DNA of 64,000 nt from Nannocystis punicea (GCF_026965555.1 NZ_CP114040.1:3844001-3908000); one strand, 5' to 3'. Shown: positions 35,084 to 44,269, numbered from the stretch's first letter. Numbers and translations: made by a program. Notes: generated from the letters alone by a model not told the origin.

Positions 35084-36127
35084 ATGATCACGCATGTTCA
35101 GGGCGACATCTTGCGAGCGGACGCGGAGGCGCTCGTCAACACGGTCAACTGCGTGGGCTTCATGGGCCGTGGGATCGCCGCGCAGTTCAGCCGCGCCTAT
35201 CCCGGCAATCTCAAGGCGTACGAAGCGGCATGCAAGCGGCAAGAGGTGCAGCCTGGGCGCATGCTGGTTTATGCGACCGGGCAGCTGATGAACCCGCGTT
35301 ACATCATCAACTTCCCGACGAAGCGACACTGGCGGGGCAAGAGCCGGATCGAAGATGTCGAAGCGGGGCTGGGGGCGCTGGTCAGCGAGGTTCAAGGCCG
35401 CGGGATCCGCTCGATCGCTGTCCCTCCGCTCGGCTGCGGTCTGGGAGGTCTGTCGTGGGACGATGTCCGGCCGCGGATCGAACGAGCTTTCGCCGACCTT
35501 CCGGATGTTCGTGTGCTCGTGTACGGACCGGCCGGCGCACCCGCTGCGGACGTGATGGCCCGTTCTGTCTCGGTGCCGAAGATGACCTCGGGTCGCGCGG
35601 TGCTCATCGGGCTCATGCACAGCTATCTCGCCGGCTTGATGGAGCCGTTCATCTCGCTCCTCGAAGTTCACAAGCTGATGTACTTCGCGCAGGAGGCCGG
35701 TGAGGAGCTGCGACTGCGCTACACCAAGGCGACGTACGGGCCCTACGCCGAGAACCTGCGCCACGTGCTCAAGCATATCGAGGGGCACTTTGTGTCGGGA
35801 TACGCGGACGGGGGGGATGCCCCCGACAAGCTTCTCGAAATCGTCCCGGGCGCGATCGATGACGCCAGGCGGTTCCTCGCGAGTGCGCCCGCGACGAACG
35901 CCTTGTTCGAGCGTGTGGTCGAGCTCGTCGAAGGGTTCGAGACGCCGTTCGGCATGGAACTCCTGGCGACTGTGCACTGGGTCGCAACTCGGGAAATGGC
36001 GACGGGAGCAGACGCGGCGATCGAGCTCGTCTACCGCTGGAACGCGCGCAAGCGGCGCTTCAGCGAGCACCAGATCCGCCTCGCTTGGGATACTCTGGCA
36101 GGCAAGGGCTGGCTGCGCGCCGCTTAG
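35084..36127 (+). CDS. darG: DarG macrodomain antitoxin
   Basis: 347 residues. The macrodomain (residues 1 to about 155) shows GDILRADAEALVNTVNCVGF, MGRGIAAQFSRAYP, NFPTKRHWRGKSR with the catalytic Lys, and AVPPLGCGLGGLSW. It hydrolyses ADP-ribose off DNA. The C-terminal domain (about 180-347), LLEVHKLMYFAQEAG and ATYGPYAENLRHVL, resembles the Panacea/SocA-like domain that binds and neutralises partner toxins. This gives two protection modes: enzymatic reversal and direct DarT binding. It is co-transcribed with darT, toxin first. Confidence 0.9.
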   Translation: MITHVQGDILRADAEALVNTVNCVGFMGRGIAAQFSRAYPGNLKAYEAACKRQEVQPGRMLVYATGQLMNPRYIINFPTKRHWRGKSRIEDVEAGLGALVSEVQGRGIRSIAVPPLGCGLGGLSWDDVRPRIERAFADLPDVRVLVYGPAGAPAADVMARSVSVPKMTSGRAVLIGLMHSYLAGLMEPFISLLEVHKLMYFAQEAGEELRLRYTKATYGPYAENLRHVLKHIEGHFVSGYADGGDAPDKLLEIVPGAIDDARRFLASAPATNALFERVVELVEGFETPFGMELLATVHWVATREMATGADAAIELVYRWNARKRRFSEHQIRLAWDTLAGKGWLRAA

Positions 36128-36130
36128 CCG

Positions 36131-36180
36131 GGATAGGTCCTATTGGACATGGCCTTTGGGACATGCCCGATCGGACAGTC
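36131..36180. repeat. 14-bp-phased array after darG
   Basis: Units GGATAGGTCCTATT, GGACATGGCCTTTG, GGACATGCCCGATC and GGACAGTC fill the convergent spacer between darG and the next minus-strand gene. Confidence 0.8.
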
Positions 36181-36186
36181 GCCCGC

Positions 36187-36489
36187 TCACTTCTTCGAGA
36201 AGCGCGAGCCGATGGCGAAGCCGAGCATCAGGGGGACCAGGCCGAGGACGACCGCGACGGTGGCCCAGCCGGCCTCGGTCAGCTTGGCGCTCTCCGGCGG
36301 CTGGTAGTAGTCGCCCTGGGTCTGAAGCAGGCTGCAGGTGCTGCTGCTGGTGTCGAGGCGCCCCGTGCGGTTGTCCTCGGTGGTCTTGGTGCAGGGGAAG
36401 ATGTCGAAGTGCGAGTTGCTGGCGACGAACCAGGCGCCGGCGACCAGCACGAGGCCGAGGATGAGCTTGAGGGGGGTCGGGCGGAACAT
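36187..36489 (-). CDS. small two-helix membrane protein
   Basis: 100 residues. An N-terminal helix (LKLILGLVLVAGAWFVAS) is followed by a 35-residue polar loop with two Cys (FPCTKTTEDN, STCSLLQTQ) that could form a disulfide outside the cytoplasm, then a second helix (TVAVVLGLVPLMLGFAIG) and a basic tail. It is convergent with darG and separated from it only by a repeat array. Function is unknown. Confidence 0.65.
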   Translation of the reverse strand: MFRPTPLKLILGLVLVAGAWFVASNSHFDIFPCTKTTEDNRTGRLDTSSSTCSLLQTQGDYYQPPESAKLTEAGWATVAVVLGLVPLMLGFAIGSRFSKK

Positions 36490-36552
36490 GGCTCAGCGGT
36501 ACCGCGGCGGTCGCGGGACGGTCAAGCGACCTCCGATGCGGCGGGGGGTCAG

Positions 36553-36573
36553 AATGTCCCGAGGGACAGGTAA
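36553..36573. repeat. 14-bp-family fragment
   Basis: AATGTCCCGAGGGACAGG sits between the small membrane protein gene start and the end of the frameshifted glycosyltransferase-like gene. Confidence 0.5.
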
Positions 36574-37989
36574 CGCTGTTATCCCGGCGTGGCCAGCAGC
36601 ACCAGGTCGCGGAGGGCGACGTGGGCGTCGGGGAGCTCCGGATCGACGACCTCGACGCGGAGCTGCGGGGCCCGGCTCGGCAGGACCACCGGCGTCGGCG
36701 GCGAGTGCCAGGCGCCGTCGTGGCTGTCGGGCGGGTCGAGCTCGAGCAGCGTCACGTCGTCGGCCAGCACGCGCACGCGGCCGACCGGGCTCAGGCGGAC
36801 GCCTCGCAGGGTGACTGCGAGGGTGATCGACGTGGCGCTCGGGACATGTTCGATGGGGAAGGTCAGCGGGGTGCCGGGGCGGACCACCAGCGCTGGGCCG
36901 TCGAGCTCGCGGGCGGGGTCGAGGCCGGCGCGCAGGCGGGTGAGGGCCCGGCCGGGGGCGAAGCGGGCCGGGGTGACGCGGTGGCCGAGGTCCTGCGGCG
37001 GGCTGTAGGTGCGGGTCCAGGCGGGCGTGCGGTCGTCGGGGCCGCGGTCGGGGCCGAGCAGGCGGACCTCGGCGAGGCCGCCGTAGGGGCAGGTGAGGTC
37101 GTCGCGCGGGCGCTGGCTGCCCCACAGCTCGACGCGGCGCGGCGGGGTGGCGAAGGCGATCGGGCCGAGAGTGTCGCGGGCGCGGGCAGGGCCGGGGCCC
37201 GGCGGGTCGAGGGGGACGGTCCGGCCGTCGACGACGACCCGCCAGCCGGGGGTGTCGCCGCCGGGCTGGGCGACCAGGACCAGCGAGCCGGGGCCGTCGC
37301 CGGGCGGGAGGTCGAGGACCAGCGGGTGCTCGACGTCGAGACACGTCTGTCCGTCGGGCAAGTAATAAGAGGACAGGTTCAAAGGGCCAGGTCCCTCGGC
37401 GCGGCCGTTGTCGATCCGCCAGCTGCGGACGGCGGCCCGGCGGGCCGGGTCGACGCGGACCTCGAGCAGGCCGACGCGCAGGTCGGTGCGGGTGACGCGG
37501 TCGGGGATCCGCTCGTCGACGGGGGTCAGGCGGTCGAGGTAGAGCTCGGCGAAGGCGACCGGGCGGGCGACGAACGGCGGCGGCAGGAGGTCGTCGACGA
37601 GCGCGAGCGGGGCGGCGGCGCCGGGGAGGCGCAGCGGGTGGGTGGCCTCGCCGAGCAGGAGGTAGACCGGCGGCGGGGGCTCGCCGCCGGCCGCGGGCCC
37701 GGCGACCAGCAGCTCGTGCAGGACGGCGTAGGCGGCCTCGCGGCTGCGGTAGGGCAGGACGGTGCGCCCGTGGCCGAACGCGAGGGCGCCGCCCAGCTGA
37801 CTGAACACGTGGACGTGGTGCCAGCCCTCGCCGCCGGCCAGGACGACCGCGCGCTCCGGCAGCTCGGCGGCGAGGTCGTCGATCATCCGCTCGGCGCCGG
37901 CGAACTCCTGCAGGCGCGTGGCCGGGGCCCGCAGGTACGGCAGCGCCTGGGTGGCCAGCAGGCCGAGGCCGAGAGCGAGGCTGACCCAT

Positions 37990-38040
37990 CGGGCATGTCG
38001 CTTGAGACCTGTGCGTTCAGACAGGAACCGATGGACAGAA
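37990..38040. repeat. 14-bp-phased repeat insertion in the membrane-protein gene
   Basis: GGGCATGTCGCTTG, AGACCTGTGCGTTC, AGACAGGAACCGAT and GGACAGAAG run inside the coding frame, encoding a polar segment (LSERTGLKRHARW) between helices. Related short runs occur at 36840-36863 and 37372-37400 in the same gene. Confidence 0.7.
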
Positions 38041-38979
38041 GCGAGGGCGAGCGCGGCCAGCAGGCAGGCGGCCGGCAGCAGCTCGGGCACGAGGTAGCGG
38101 CCGTAGTAGTAGAGGCCGGCCTGGGGCAGGTTGCGCTGGGCGTAGAGGGCGAGCGCGGTGACGGGGAAGGTGGCGAGCGCGAGCAGCCAGACGCTGGTGG
38201 CGGTGGCGGTCGGGCGCAGGCGGCGAAGGCGACCAGGCCGAGGCCGGCGGCGATCAGCAAGGGGGCGCCGAGCAGCGGCAGCGCCGGGTCGAGCCGGCTC
38301 CACGGCGGACCGGGGGCCCATCGGAGCCACCAGGCGAGCGCGGCCAGAGCGGCGAGGCCGGCGAGGATCAGGGGGAGGCGGCGGACGCGGCCGCGGACGA
38401 GGTCGAGGGCGGCGTCGAGGGCGAGGTAGACGACGATGCCGCCGAGGCCGAGGACGACTGCGCCCGCGGGCGACAGGCCGGTGACGGGGCCGAGCTGGCG
38501 CTTGAACTCGTCGTGCAGGTACGGGTAGCCGGTGGCGAGGTGGAGCGCGAGGCTGGCGAGCAGGAGCCCCGAGAGCAATGTCGGAGCGGACATGCGCCGA
38601 AGGTCAGGTTCGGTGCGCAGCCACAGCACGACCAGCAGCGCCGGGGCGGACAGCCACAGGTTGCCGCGGACGAAGCCGGCGAGGCCGAGCAGCAGGGCGG
38701 CGGTGAGCTCGCGGCCGTGGGCGACGTCGCCGAGAGTCGAGGCGGAGGCGGCGGCGCCGGCGAGGCGGGCGGTCGAATCGGGGGCGCCGCGAGCGGTCGA
38801 GTCGAGCGCGGTGATTCTCGGGTCGCGTGGGTCGGAGGTCACTGCGACGCGCGAGGTCGAGTCGAGGGCCGCCAGCGCGGCGTGCAGGCCGGTCCGCCGG
38901 ATGCTGCGGTCGGTGGCGTCGGCGGGGTCGCGCGTGCTCGAGTCGGCGGAGGCGTGGCGGCGGGGCGATTGAAAGTCGT

Positions 38980-39240
38980 CGGTGGGGCGCGTGCCGGAGG
39001 CGTGCCCGCGGGTCGGCTCGGCGACGTCGGTGGTGTTGGCGAGGTCGCGCGCGCTCGCGGCGTGCCCGCGGGTCGGCTCGGCGACGTCGGTGGTGTTGGC
39101 GAGGTCGCGCGCGCTCGCGGCGGGCCCGCGGGTCGGCTCGGCGACGGCGGTGGTGCCGGCGAGGTCGCGCGCGCTCGCGGCGGGCCCGCGGGTCGGCTCG
39201 GAATCGTCGGTGGCGACGGCGGGGTTGCGCGCGCTCGAGT
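38980..39240. repeat. 60-bp tandem repeats encoding a 20-residue periodic linker
   Basis: Four 60-bp units, the first two identical over most of their length, encode repeats of the form AASARDLANTTDVAEPTRGH in the frameshifted membrane protein. Flanking Ser/Thr/Asp-rich segments are degenerate versions. The stretch interrupts a membrane-helix-rich region. Confidence 0.85.
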
Positions 39241-40164
39241 CGGCCGAATTGCCGGACGCGATCCCTTGGGCTCGCTGCGCGTCGGTGCTCGGGGCGAGGC
39301 CGCGGGCGAGCGCCAGGGCGGCGGCCAGCAGCAACAGGCCGGTGAGCGACTCGGTCAGCGGGGTGCGGGCGGTCCAAACGGCGATCGGCGACAGCGCGAA
39401 CAGGCCGGCGGCCAGCCACGAGGCGCCCGCGCGCGGCCACAGGCGCTCGCCGAGGGCCCACAGCGCGAGCGCCGAGAGGACGCCGGCGAGCGGGGCGACC
39501 AGTCCCATCGACCATGGCCCAAAGACCAGGCCGAACAGCGCCAGGAGCGACGGATGCAGGTGCAGGAACTGCGGCACGACCTCGCCGGCGTCGCGGCGGG
39601 TGAGGTAGAAGCCGGGGCGGTAGGCGCCCTCGTAGCGGCCGACGCGGGCCGGGCTGCGGTCGGCGTGGTAGAGGCCGAGGATGTCCCCGGGGCCAGGTCG
39701 CAATTCGGCCTCGGCGCCGGCGCGGGCGAGCACGGGGTCGGTGTGGCCGGTCCGGCCGGTGCGCAGGGTGTGGCGGGCGCGGAGGACGTAGGTGCCCTGA
39801 TCGCGGCCGCCGAGGTCGGCGGGGATCGGCGGCCAGCGCAGGGCGGCGGCGGCCAGCAGCAGCGCGGTCAGGCCCGCGGCTCGCGGCCAGCAGCGGGTCC
39901 GGCGACGCGTGGGTCCTCTCTGTCCCCAGGGCCAGGCGAGCACCGCGAGCGCGATCGCGGTGAACGAGAACGACGGGGCGGAGAAGATGCCGGCCACGGC
40001 CAGCAGCGCGGCCAGCAGGCCGAGGCCGCCGAGGCTCAGCGCGGCGACCAGGGCGATCGACTCGGCGCTCGCCAGCGGGCCGCCGCGGACCTGCCAGCGC
40101 CGCGCGAACGCGACGACGACGGCGGCGAAGGCGATCACGGGCGGCACCGCGCGCGAGGATAGCG

Positions 40165-40195
40165 AAAAAATCCGCGCCCCTGGCGGGGCGCGGAT
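40165..40195 (-). terminator. rho-independent terminator
   Basis: Perfect 11-bp stem (40170-40180 with 40185-40195), loop TGGC, followed on the minus strand by TTTTTT. It ends transcription of the DUF2382 gene at 40270-42048 and immediately precedes the TATCCT element (40156-40161) of the next minus-strand gene. Confidence 0.85.
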
Positions 40196-40199
40196 CGGA

Positions 40200-40228
40200 G
40201 CGGACATGTTCTTTCGATCATGTCCGGC
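40200..40228. repeat. 14-bp-phased repeat pair
   Basis: GGACATGTTCTTTC and GATCATGTCCGG lie between the end of the stress-protein gene and its terminator. Confidence 0.7.
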
Positions 40229-40269
40229 GAGGGCCCGGCCTATCGCCGCAACCCTCGCGGGTAAGCGGG

Positions 40270-42048
40270 TCAGCCGCCGGACGCGCGCCGCTTCTGGCCC
40301 TGCGGCGGCGGCGGCGGCGTCGGCCGGTTGGTGGTCGAGGGCTGACCGGTGCCGGTGCCGGTGCCGGTGCTCGCGACCTTGTGCATGGGCGTGGTCGACA
40401 CCGTCTTGGCCGGCGTCTGCTCCTCGACCACCTCGACGTCGGTGCGCCGCACCTTGTCGCGCACCGTCTCGGTGTGCGTCTCGACCTCGCGGCCGACCAC
40501 GACCTCCTCGACCACGCGCGCCTCCTTGGCGACCACCGCCTCCTCGGCGTACTCGGTCATCTCGACCGACGACTCGCGGAAGGCGTTCATGTCCTCGCCG
40601 GTGGCCGGGCGGTCGACGGGGCGGCGCTTCACGGTCACGTGCTCCTCGCGCAGGCTGACCTGCTCCTCGACCGGGCGCTCGCTGACGTGCGCGTAGATCC
40701 GGACGCGGCCGTGCTCGATGACCCGCTTGCCGACCAGCAGGTCCTCCTCGACGACCTTCATCTCCATCGAGGTGTCCTTGAAGTGCGGCTGCTCCGTCCT
40801 CTGCTGCGCGCCGGCGGCCTGTGGGGTCTGCCGCGCGGCGCCCGTCATGCCGGCGGTCTCGCTCGGTCGCTGGGTCTGCGGCGTCTGCTGCTGCTGCCCC
40901 CGCATCGTCGCCCCGGTGGCGGCCGGCTGGGCGCGGTAGGTCTGCCGCTCGCGCTGCAGCTGCTCCATCGTGTAGGGCTTGGCCGTCGGTTCGAAGCCCC
41001 CCTTGTAGCCGGTCGAGTGGAAGTGCTCGCGGCGGCGGTCGACGTCGACCGCGCCCGAGCCGCTCATCATCGACGCGACGTCGGCGGCCCGCTCGTCGGA
41101 GGTCTGGACCAGCACGAGGGTGCCGCCGCGGCGCACCGCCTCGGCGTAGAAGTGGGCGTCGTGCTCGGGCACGCCGGCCTGGGTCAGCGCGCCGACCAGG
41201 CCGCCGAGCGCGGCGCCGGCGGCCGCGCCGACGCCGGCGCCGGTGAGGGCCGCCAGCAGCGGGCCGGCGGCGACGATCGGGCCGATGCCGGGGATGAAGA
41301 TCGAGCCGATGCCGGCGAGGAAGCCGAGCACGCCGCCGACGCCGGTGCCGACGATCGCGCCGGTGCCTGCGCCCGTCTTGGCGCTCTCGGCCATCGCCTC
41401 GTGGCGCCCCTCGGCCGGATCTTTGTCGAGGTTGATCGGGATATTCTCGAGGTTGTTGGCGATGACGCTGACGTCCGCGCGATCGATGTTGCGCTTGAGC
41501 AAGGCGGTGACGATCGCCTGAGCGTCGTTGAAATCATCGAACAGGCCGATGACGGTTTTCATGGCGGCTTCTCCTGGGGTGGTAGGGTTGTGGGTGATAG
41601 AGATCGCCTCGGAGCGGAGGCGCATCGTCTGCTGCTCGTGCAAGTGCACGCGGTGGACGCGGACGTGCAGCTCCTCGCGGAGGACGAGTTGCTTCTGCAC
41701 GACCACGACCTCCTCGTGGATCGGCAGGATCATGGTGTCGCCGTCGTAGCGGACCGGCACCGGCGCCTCGACCGGGCGGCCCACCGGGACCCGCCAGCTG
41801 ACGACGTGCTCCTCGACGCCGGCGAGCTCGACCGGTTCGTCGCGCTCCTCGACGGTCTTGTCGATGCGCACGCGGCCGTGCTCGCGCACGCGGGTGCCGA
41901 CCCGCAGCCGCTCCTCGAGCCGCGGGATGACGGTCTCCTCGCGCGGGCCGGCGAGCGTGCGCCTGTCCTCGGGGACATGAGGCTCCCCCGCGCCGGGGCT
42001 CGGCGCGTCTCTGTCCCCGGGGACATGTTTGGGCGGCGGGGTCGTCAT
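40270..42048 (-). CDS. DUF2382/general-stress-17M-like fusion stress protein
   Basis: 592 residues. Residues about 38-150 and about 425-560 are two DUF2382 (YsnF/AvaK-like) domains (RVGTRVREHGRVRIDKTVEER; LLVGKRVIEHGRVRIYAHVSERPVEEQVSL). Between them, from about 163, lies a 17M-like domain (MKTVIGLFDDFNDAQAIVTALL) with a long Gly-zipper hydrophobic segment, then a Gln/Thr-rich linker. The internal ATG at 41562 has its own AGGAGA ribosome-binding site 8 nt upstream, so a 430-residue product starting there is likely too, and the two parts look like adjacent genes that lost the intervening stop. Such proteins respond to desiccation and oxidative stress in other bacteria. It overlaps closely with the upstream 58-residue gene. 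Confidence 0.75.
   Translation of the reverse strand: MTTPPPKHVPGDRDAPSPGAGEPHVPEDRRTLAGPREETVIPRLEERLRVGTRVREHGRVRIDKTVEERDEPVELAGVEEHVVSWRVPVGRPVEAPVPVRYDGDTMILPIHEEVVVVQKQLVLREELHVRVHRVHLHEQQTMRLRSEAISITHNPTTPGEAAMKTVIGLFDDFNDAQAIVTALLKRNIDRADVSVIANNLENIPINLDKDPAEGRHEAMAESAKTGAGTGAIVGTGVGGVLGFLAGIGSIFIPGIGPIVAAGPLLAALTGAGVGAAAGAALGGLVGALTQAGVPEHDAHFYAEAVRRGGTLVLVQTSDERAADVASMMSGSGAVDVDRRREHFHSTGYKGGFEPTAKPYTMEQLQRERQTYRAQPAATGATMRGQQQQTPQTQRPSETAGMTGAARQTPQAAGAQQRTEQPHFKDTSMEMKVVEEDLLVGKRVIEHGRVRIYAHVSERPVEEQVSLREEHVTVKRRPVDRPATGEDMNAFRESSVEMTEYAEEAVVAKEARVVEEVVVGREVETHTETVRDKVRRTDVEVVEEQTPAKTVSTTPMHKVASTGTGTGTGQPSTTNRPTPPPPPQGQKRRASGG
41963..42030. repeat. two 14-bp-family motifs in the N-terminal coding region
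   Basis: CTGTCCTCGGGGACATGAGG (41963-41982) and CTGTCCCCGGGGACATGTTT (42011-42030) are near copies of each other within the Pro-rich N-terminal region of the stress-protein gene. Confidence 0.65.
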
Positions 42049-42054
42049 CGTCGG

Positions 42055-42231
42055 TCATCGCGCGGCGAACACGTAGATCAGGACGGTGGCGACCAGCAGG
42101 ACCACCATCGCGGGGAGGACGACGGGGGTCAGCCACGGCGCGCGCGGGGCCGAGGGCTCGGCGGCCGCGTGCGGGGTCCGCTGCTCGAGCAGCTGGGCGC
42201 TGGACGGAGATTGAGTGCCGAGCTTGGGCAT
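42055..42231 (-). CDS. short single-helix membrane protein
   Basis: 58 residues from ATG 42231. A polar N-terminus (MPKLGTQSPSSAQLLEQRT) is followed by one C-terminal helix (VVLPAMVVLLVATVLIYVF). It ends 7 nt before the start of the DUF2382 fusion gene, so the two are probably one transcript. A longer N-terminal extension is possible but is Arg-rich and unlike a protein. Confidence 0.5.
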   Translation of the reverse strand: MPKLGTQSPSSAQLLEQRTPHAAAEPSAPRAPWLTPVVLPAMVVLLVATVLIYVFAAR

Positions 42232-42418
42232 CGCGCTGCCTCGCCTCGGGCGGGTCGTCCTGGCGCGAGGTCCGCGGCCCGGCTCCGAGGCCCCTTGCTT
42301 GTGGGCCCGGTCGCGACACGGCGCCAGCGAGCGGGTGTGCGAAGCTTCGGCCGACGTCCGCCGTGACGGCGCCACGCGGACCGGACCCAGCCGATGCGAG
42401 ATCCTCTATGCTGCCGCC

Positions 42419-42988
42419 GTGCTCCCGCGGACCCTCATGGTGGTGGCGATCGCGGCCGCGGCGGTCGTGTCGGCGCTGGCGAGCCCGGACGCGACCCGCG
42501 AGGTGCTGGCCAAGGAAGGGCCGGCGGAGCACGCGTCGCACGCCGTGCTGGCGGCGGCGGTGGTGGCGTGGGCGCTCGCGGGCCGGAGCGCGGGCAGGCG
42601 AGCGGTGCCGCTGGCGATGGCGGGGTTCCTGGCGCTGGTGCTGGTCGAGGAGATCGACTGGGGCAGCGTGTACGGCTGGACGGCCGCCGGCGAGCGGGTG
42701 GCGGCGGTGTTCGGCCACCGCAACATGCACAACGCCGCCCGCGGGTCGTCGTACCTGCTGTTCGCGCTGCCGCTGGTCGGTTATTACCTGGCCCCGGGGA
42801 CAGGTCGATGGCTCGGCCGGCTCGCGCCGCTCCGCGACGAGCGGTGGGCGTTCGCCGCCGTCGCGGCGCTGTTCGTGGCCGGCAACATGTCCGCGGCGTG
42901 GGAGCGCGCGGCCCAGGAGCTGCTCGAGCTGCTGCTGTACGCGCTGCTGCTGGCGACCGGCCTGCGGCTGGCGCGGCGGGCTGGTTGA
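42419..42988 (+). CDS. integral membrane protein, unknown function
   Basis: 189 residues from a GTG. About five hydrophobic helices are present (residues about 3-20, 38-54, 62-78, 105-122, 140-185), with a conserved-looking polar loop EEIDWGSVYGW and HRNMHNAARGSS. Acidic, His and Trp residues in a membrane context could suggest a transport or ligand-binding role, but I do not recognise the family. TATGCT (42407-42412) is 6 nt before the GTG. A repeat-family motif occurs in frame at 42786-42807 (YYLAPGTGRW). Confidence 0.65.
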   Translation: MLPRTLMVVAIAAAAVVSALASPDATREVLAKEGPAEHASHAVLAAAVVAWALAGRSAGRRAVPLAMAGFLALVLVEEIDWGSVYGWTAAGERVAAVFGHRNMHNAARGSSYLLFALPLVGYYLAPGTGRWLGRLAPLRDERWAFAAVAALFVAGNMSAAWERAAQELLELLLYALLLATGLRLARRAG

Positions 42989-42990
42989 AG

Positions 42991-43258
42991 CGGCAGGTGC
43001 GGAGACAGGACCGAACGGTCAGGTGGTGCTGCGAGTCGGCGCGTGGACCTGGCCGATGGGGCAGGCGGTGAAGCGGCGCCGCGAGGCCCGGGAACCTGGC
43101 CGAAGGGACATGCCGTGAGCGGTGCAGCCAGGGGACCTGGCCGAATGGTCAGGTGGTAAGATCGCGCCGCGAGCCGGCGCCTGAACCTGGCCGAAGGGGC
43201 AGGCGGTGACGCGGCGGGGGCGAGGCCGCGAGCGGACCTGGCCGAAAGTTCAGGCGGT
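42991..43258. repeat. array of six larger repeats built on the 14-bp motif
   Basis: Copies of ACCTGGCCGAANGGNCAGG followed by a GGTG-rich tail occur at about 43045, 43092, 43133, 43184 and 43234, with a shorter version at 43009. Spacing is 42-51 bp. Each core is an imperfect inverted repeat (CCTG...CAGG). The intervening sequence (GCGAGnCGGCGC) is also repeated. The last copy supplies the stop codon region of pssA. It fills the convergent spacer. Confidence 0.85.
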
Positions 43259-44146
43259 GGCCACGCCCTCGGGGCCGGGCGTGGCGCGGGCGGAGGCCTC
43301 GTCGTCGATGCCGAGCTCGGCGAGGACCTCGGACTCGCTGGCGACCTCCTCGGTCGGGGCGGGCGCGAGGGCCTGGGCGCGGGCGGCTCGCAGGCGCTCG
43401 ACCCGGCCCTTGCGCAGCAGGTACATCTCCTCGATGAGGCCGAGAGTGATGTAACAGCCGACCAGCAGGATGAGCACCGCGGGCCGGGAGATCCGCACGG
43501 CCACGAGCACCCCGCTGGCGAGCAGCAGGCCGACCACCGCGGTGGTCCGCTTGGTCAGCTTGAGGTCCTTCATCGAGCGGAAGCGGACCCGGCTGATCAT
43601 CAAGTAGGACAGGACGGTGACGAGGGTGGCGACGAGGATGTGATTGGTGGTCTGGTTGATGCCGATGGCGTGGAACGCCATGACGGTCGAGATCAGCACC
43701 GTGGCGGCGACCGGGATCGGCAGGCCGAGCATGTACTTGCCCGGCTTCTCGTCGATGGCCCGCAGCGACAGGACGTTGAAGCGGGCCAGGCGGAAGGCGC
43801 CTCCGGCGACGAACAGGAAGGCGATGAAGAGGCCGGCGCGGCCGAAGCCCTCGAGGCCCCAGCGGTAGATGACGAGGCCGGGCGCGACGCCGAACGTGAC
43901 GAGGTCGCTCAGGCTGTCGAGGTGGAGGCCGAGCTCCGACTGCGTGCGCGTGAGCCGGGCGATCCGGCCGTCGGCGGCGTCGAAGAACAGGCCGAGCATG
44001 ATCGCCAGCGAGGCCTTGTAGAGCGCGTCGCTGCCCCCGCCCTCGTCGCTCAGCCGCGCGCACACCGAGATCGCGTAGAAGCCGCAGAACAGGCCGGTGA
44101 GGGTGAACAGGTTCGGCAGCAGGAAATAGGTCTTGCGGAAGTCCAT
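43250..44146 (-). CDS. pssA: CDP-diacylglycerol--serine O-phosphatidyltransferase (PssA)
   Basis: 298 residues. The CDP-alcohol phosphatidyltransferase motif is DAADGRIARLTRTQSELG continuing to LDSLSD, i.e. D-x2-D-G-x2-A-R-x8-G-x3-D-x3-D, complete. About eight membrane helices are present, and the N-terminal LLPNLFTLTGLFCGFYAI is characteristic of PssA (class II). It makes phosphatidylserine, the precursor of phosphatidylethanolamine; no decarboxylase (psd) gene is adjacent. The C-terminal tail is Ala/Glu-rich and its last codons overlap a repeat copy. TACCCT lies 15 nt upstream of the ATG (44162-44167). Confidence 0.88.
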   Translation of the reverse strand: MDFRKTYFLLPNLFTLTGLFCGFYAISVCARLSDEGGGSDALYKASLAIMLGLFFDAADGRIARLTRTQSELGLHLDSLSDLVTFGVAPGLVIYRWGLEGFGRAGLFIAFLFVAGGAFRLARFNVLSLRAIDEKPGKYMLGLPIPVAATVLISTVMAFHAIGINQTTNHILVATLVTVLSYLMISRVRFRSMKDLKLTKRTTAVVGLLLASGVLVAVRISRPAVLILLVGCYITLGLIEEMYLLRKGRVERLRAARAQALAPAPTEEVASESEVLAELGIDDEASARATPGPEGVATA

Positions 44147-44269
44147 CGCCGGGGGCCTTCGAGGGTAGCAAGAAATCGCGCGCGGGGCGCTGCTTTCGAC
44201 CGCCAGGTGCCACGAATGTCGAGTTCAGTTGACAGGTCGCCGGGGGCGGTCGATGGTGCGGCCGCGCTC

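Larger units (their letters stand above)
36579..40147 (-). pseudogene. large multi-pass glycosyltransferase-like membrane protein, frameshifted
   Basis: The N-terminal part (40147 down to about 38,230) encodes about 12 membrane helices with an early GGRDQGTYVLRARHTL loop, like GT-C/ArnT-type glycosyltransferases. It contains a low-complexity insertion with 20-residue repeats (38,980-39,240). The frame then breaks near 38,215-38,235: the plausible continuation (TATATSVWLLALATFPVTALALYAQ...) is in the -1 frame, as if one base were missing. The C-terminal part runs to 36579 and ends in a soluble beta-rich domain. Joined, the product would be about 1,190 residues. The GTG at 40147 lies 8 nt after a TATCCT hexamer. 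This may be a sequencing error, a phase-variable state or true decay. Confidence 0.6.
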
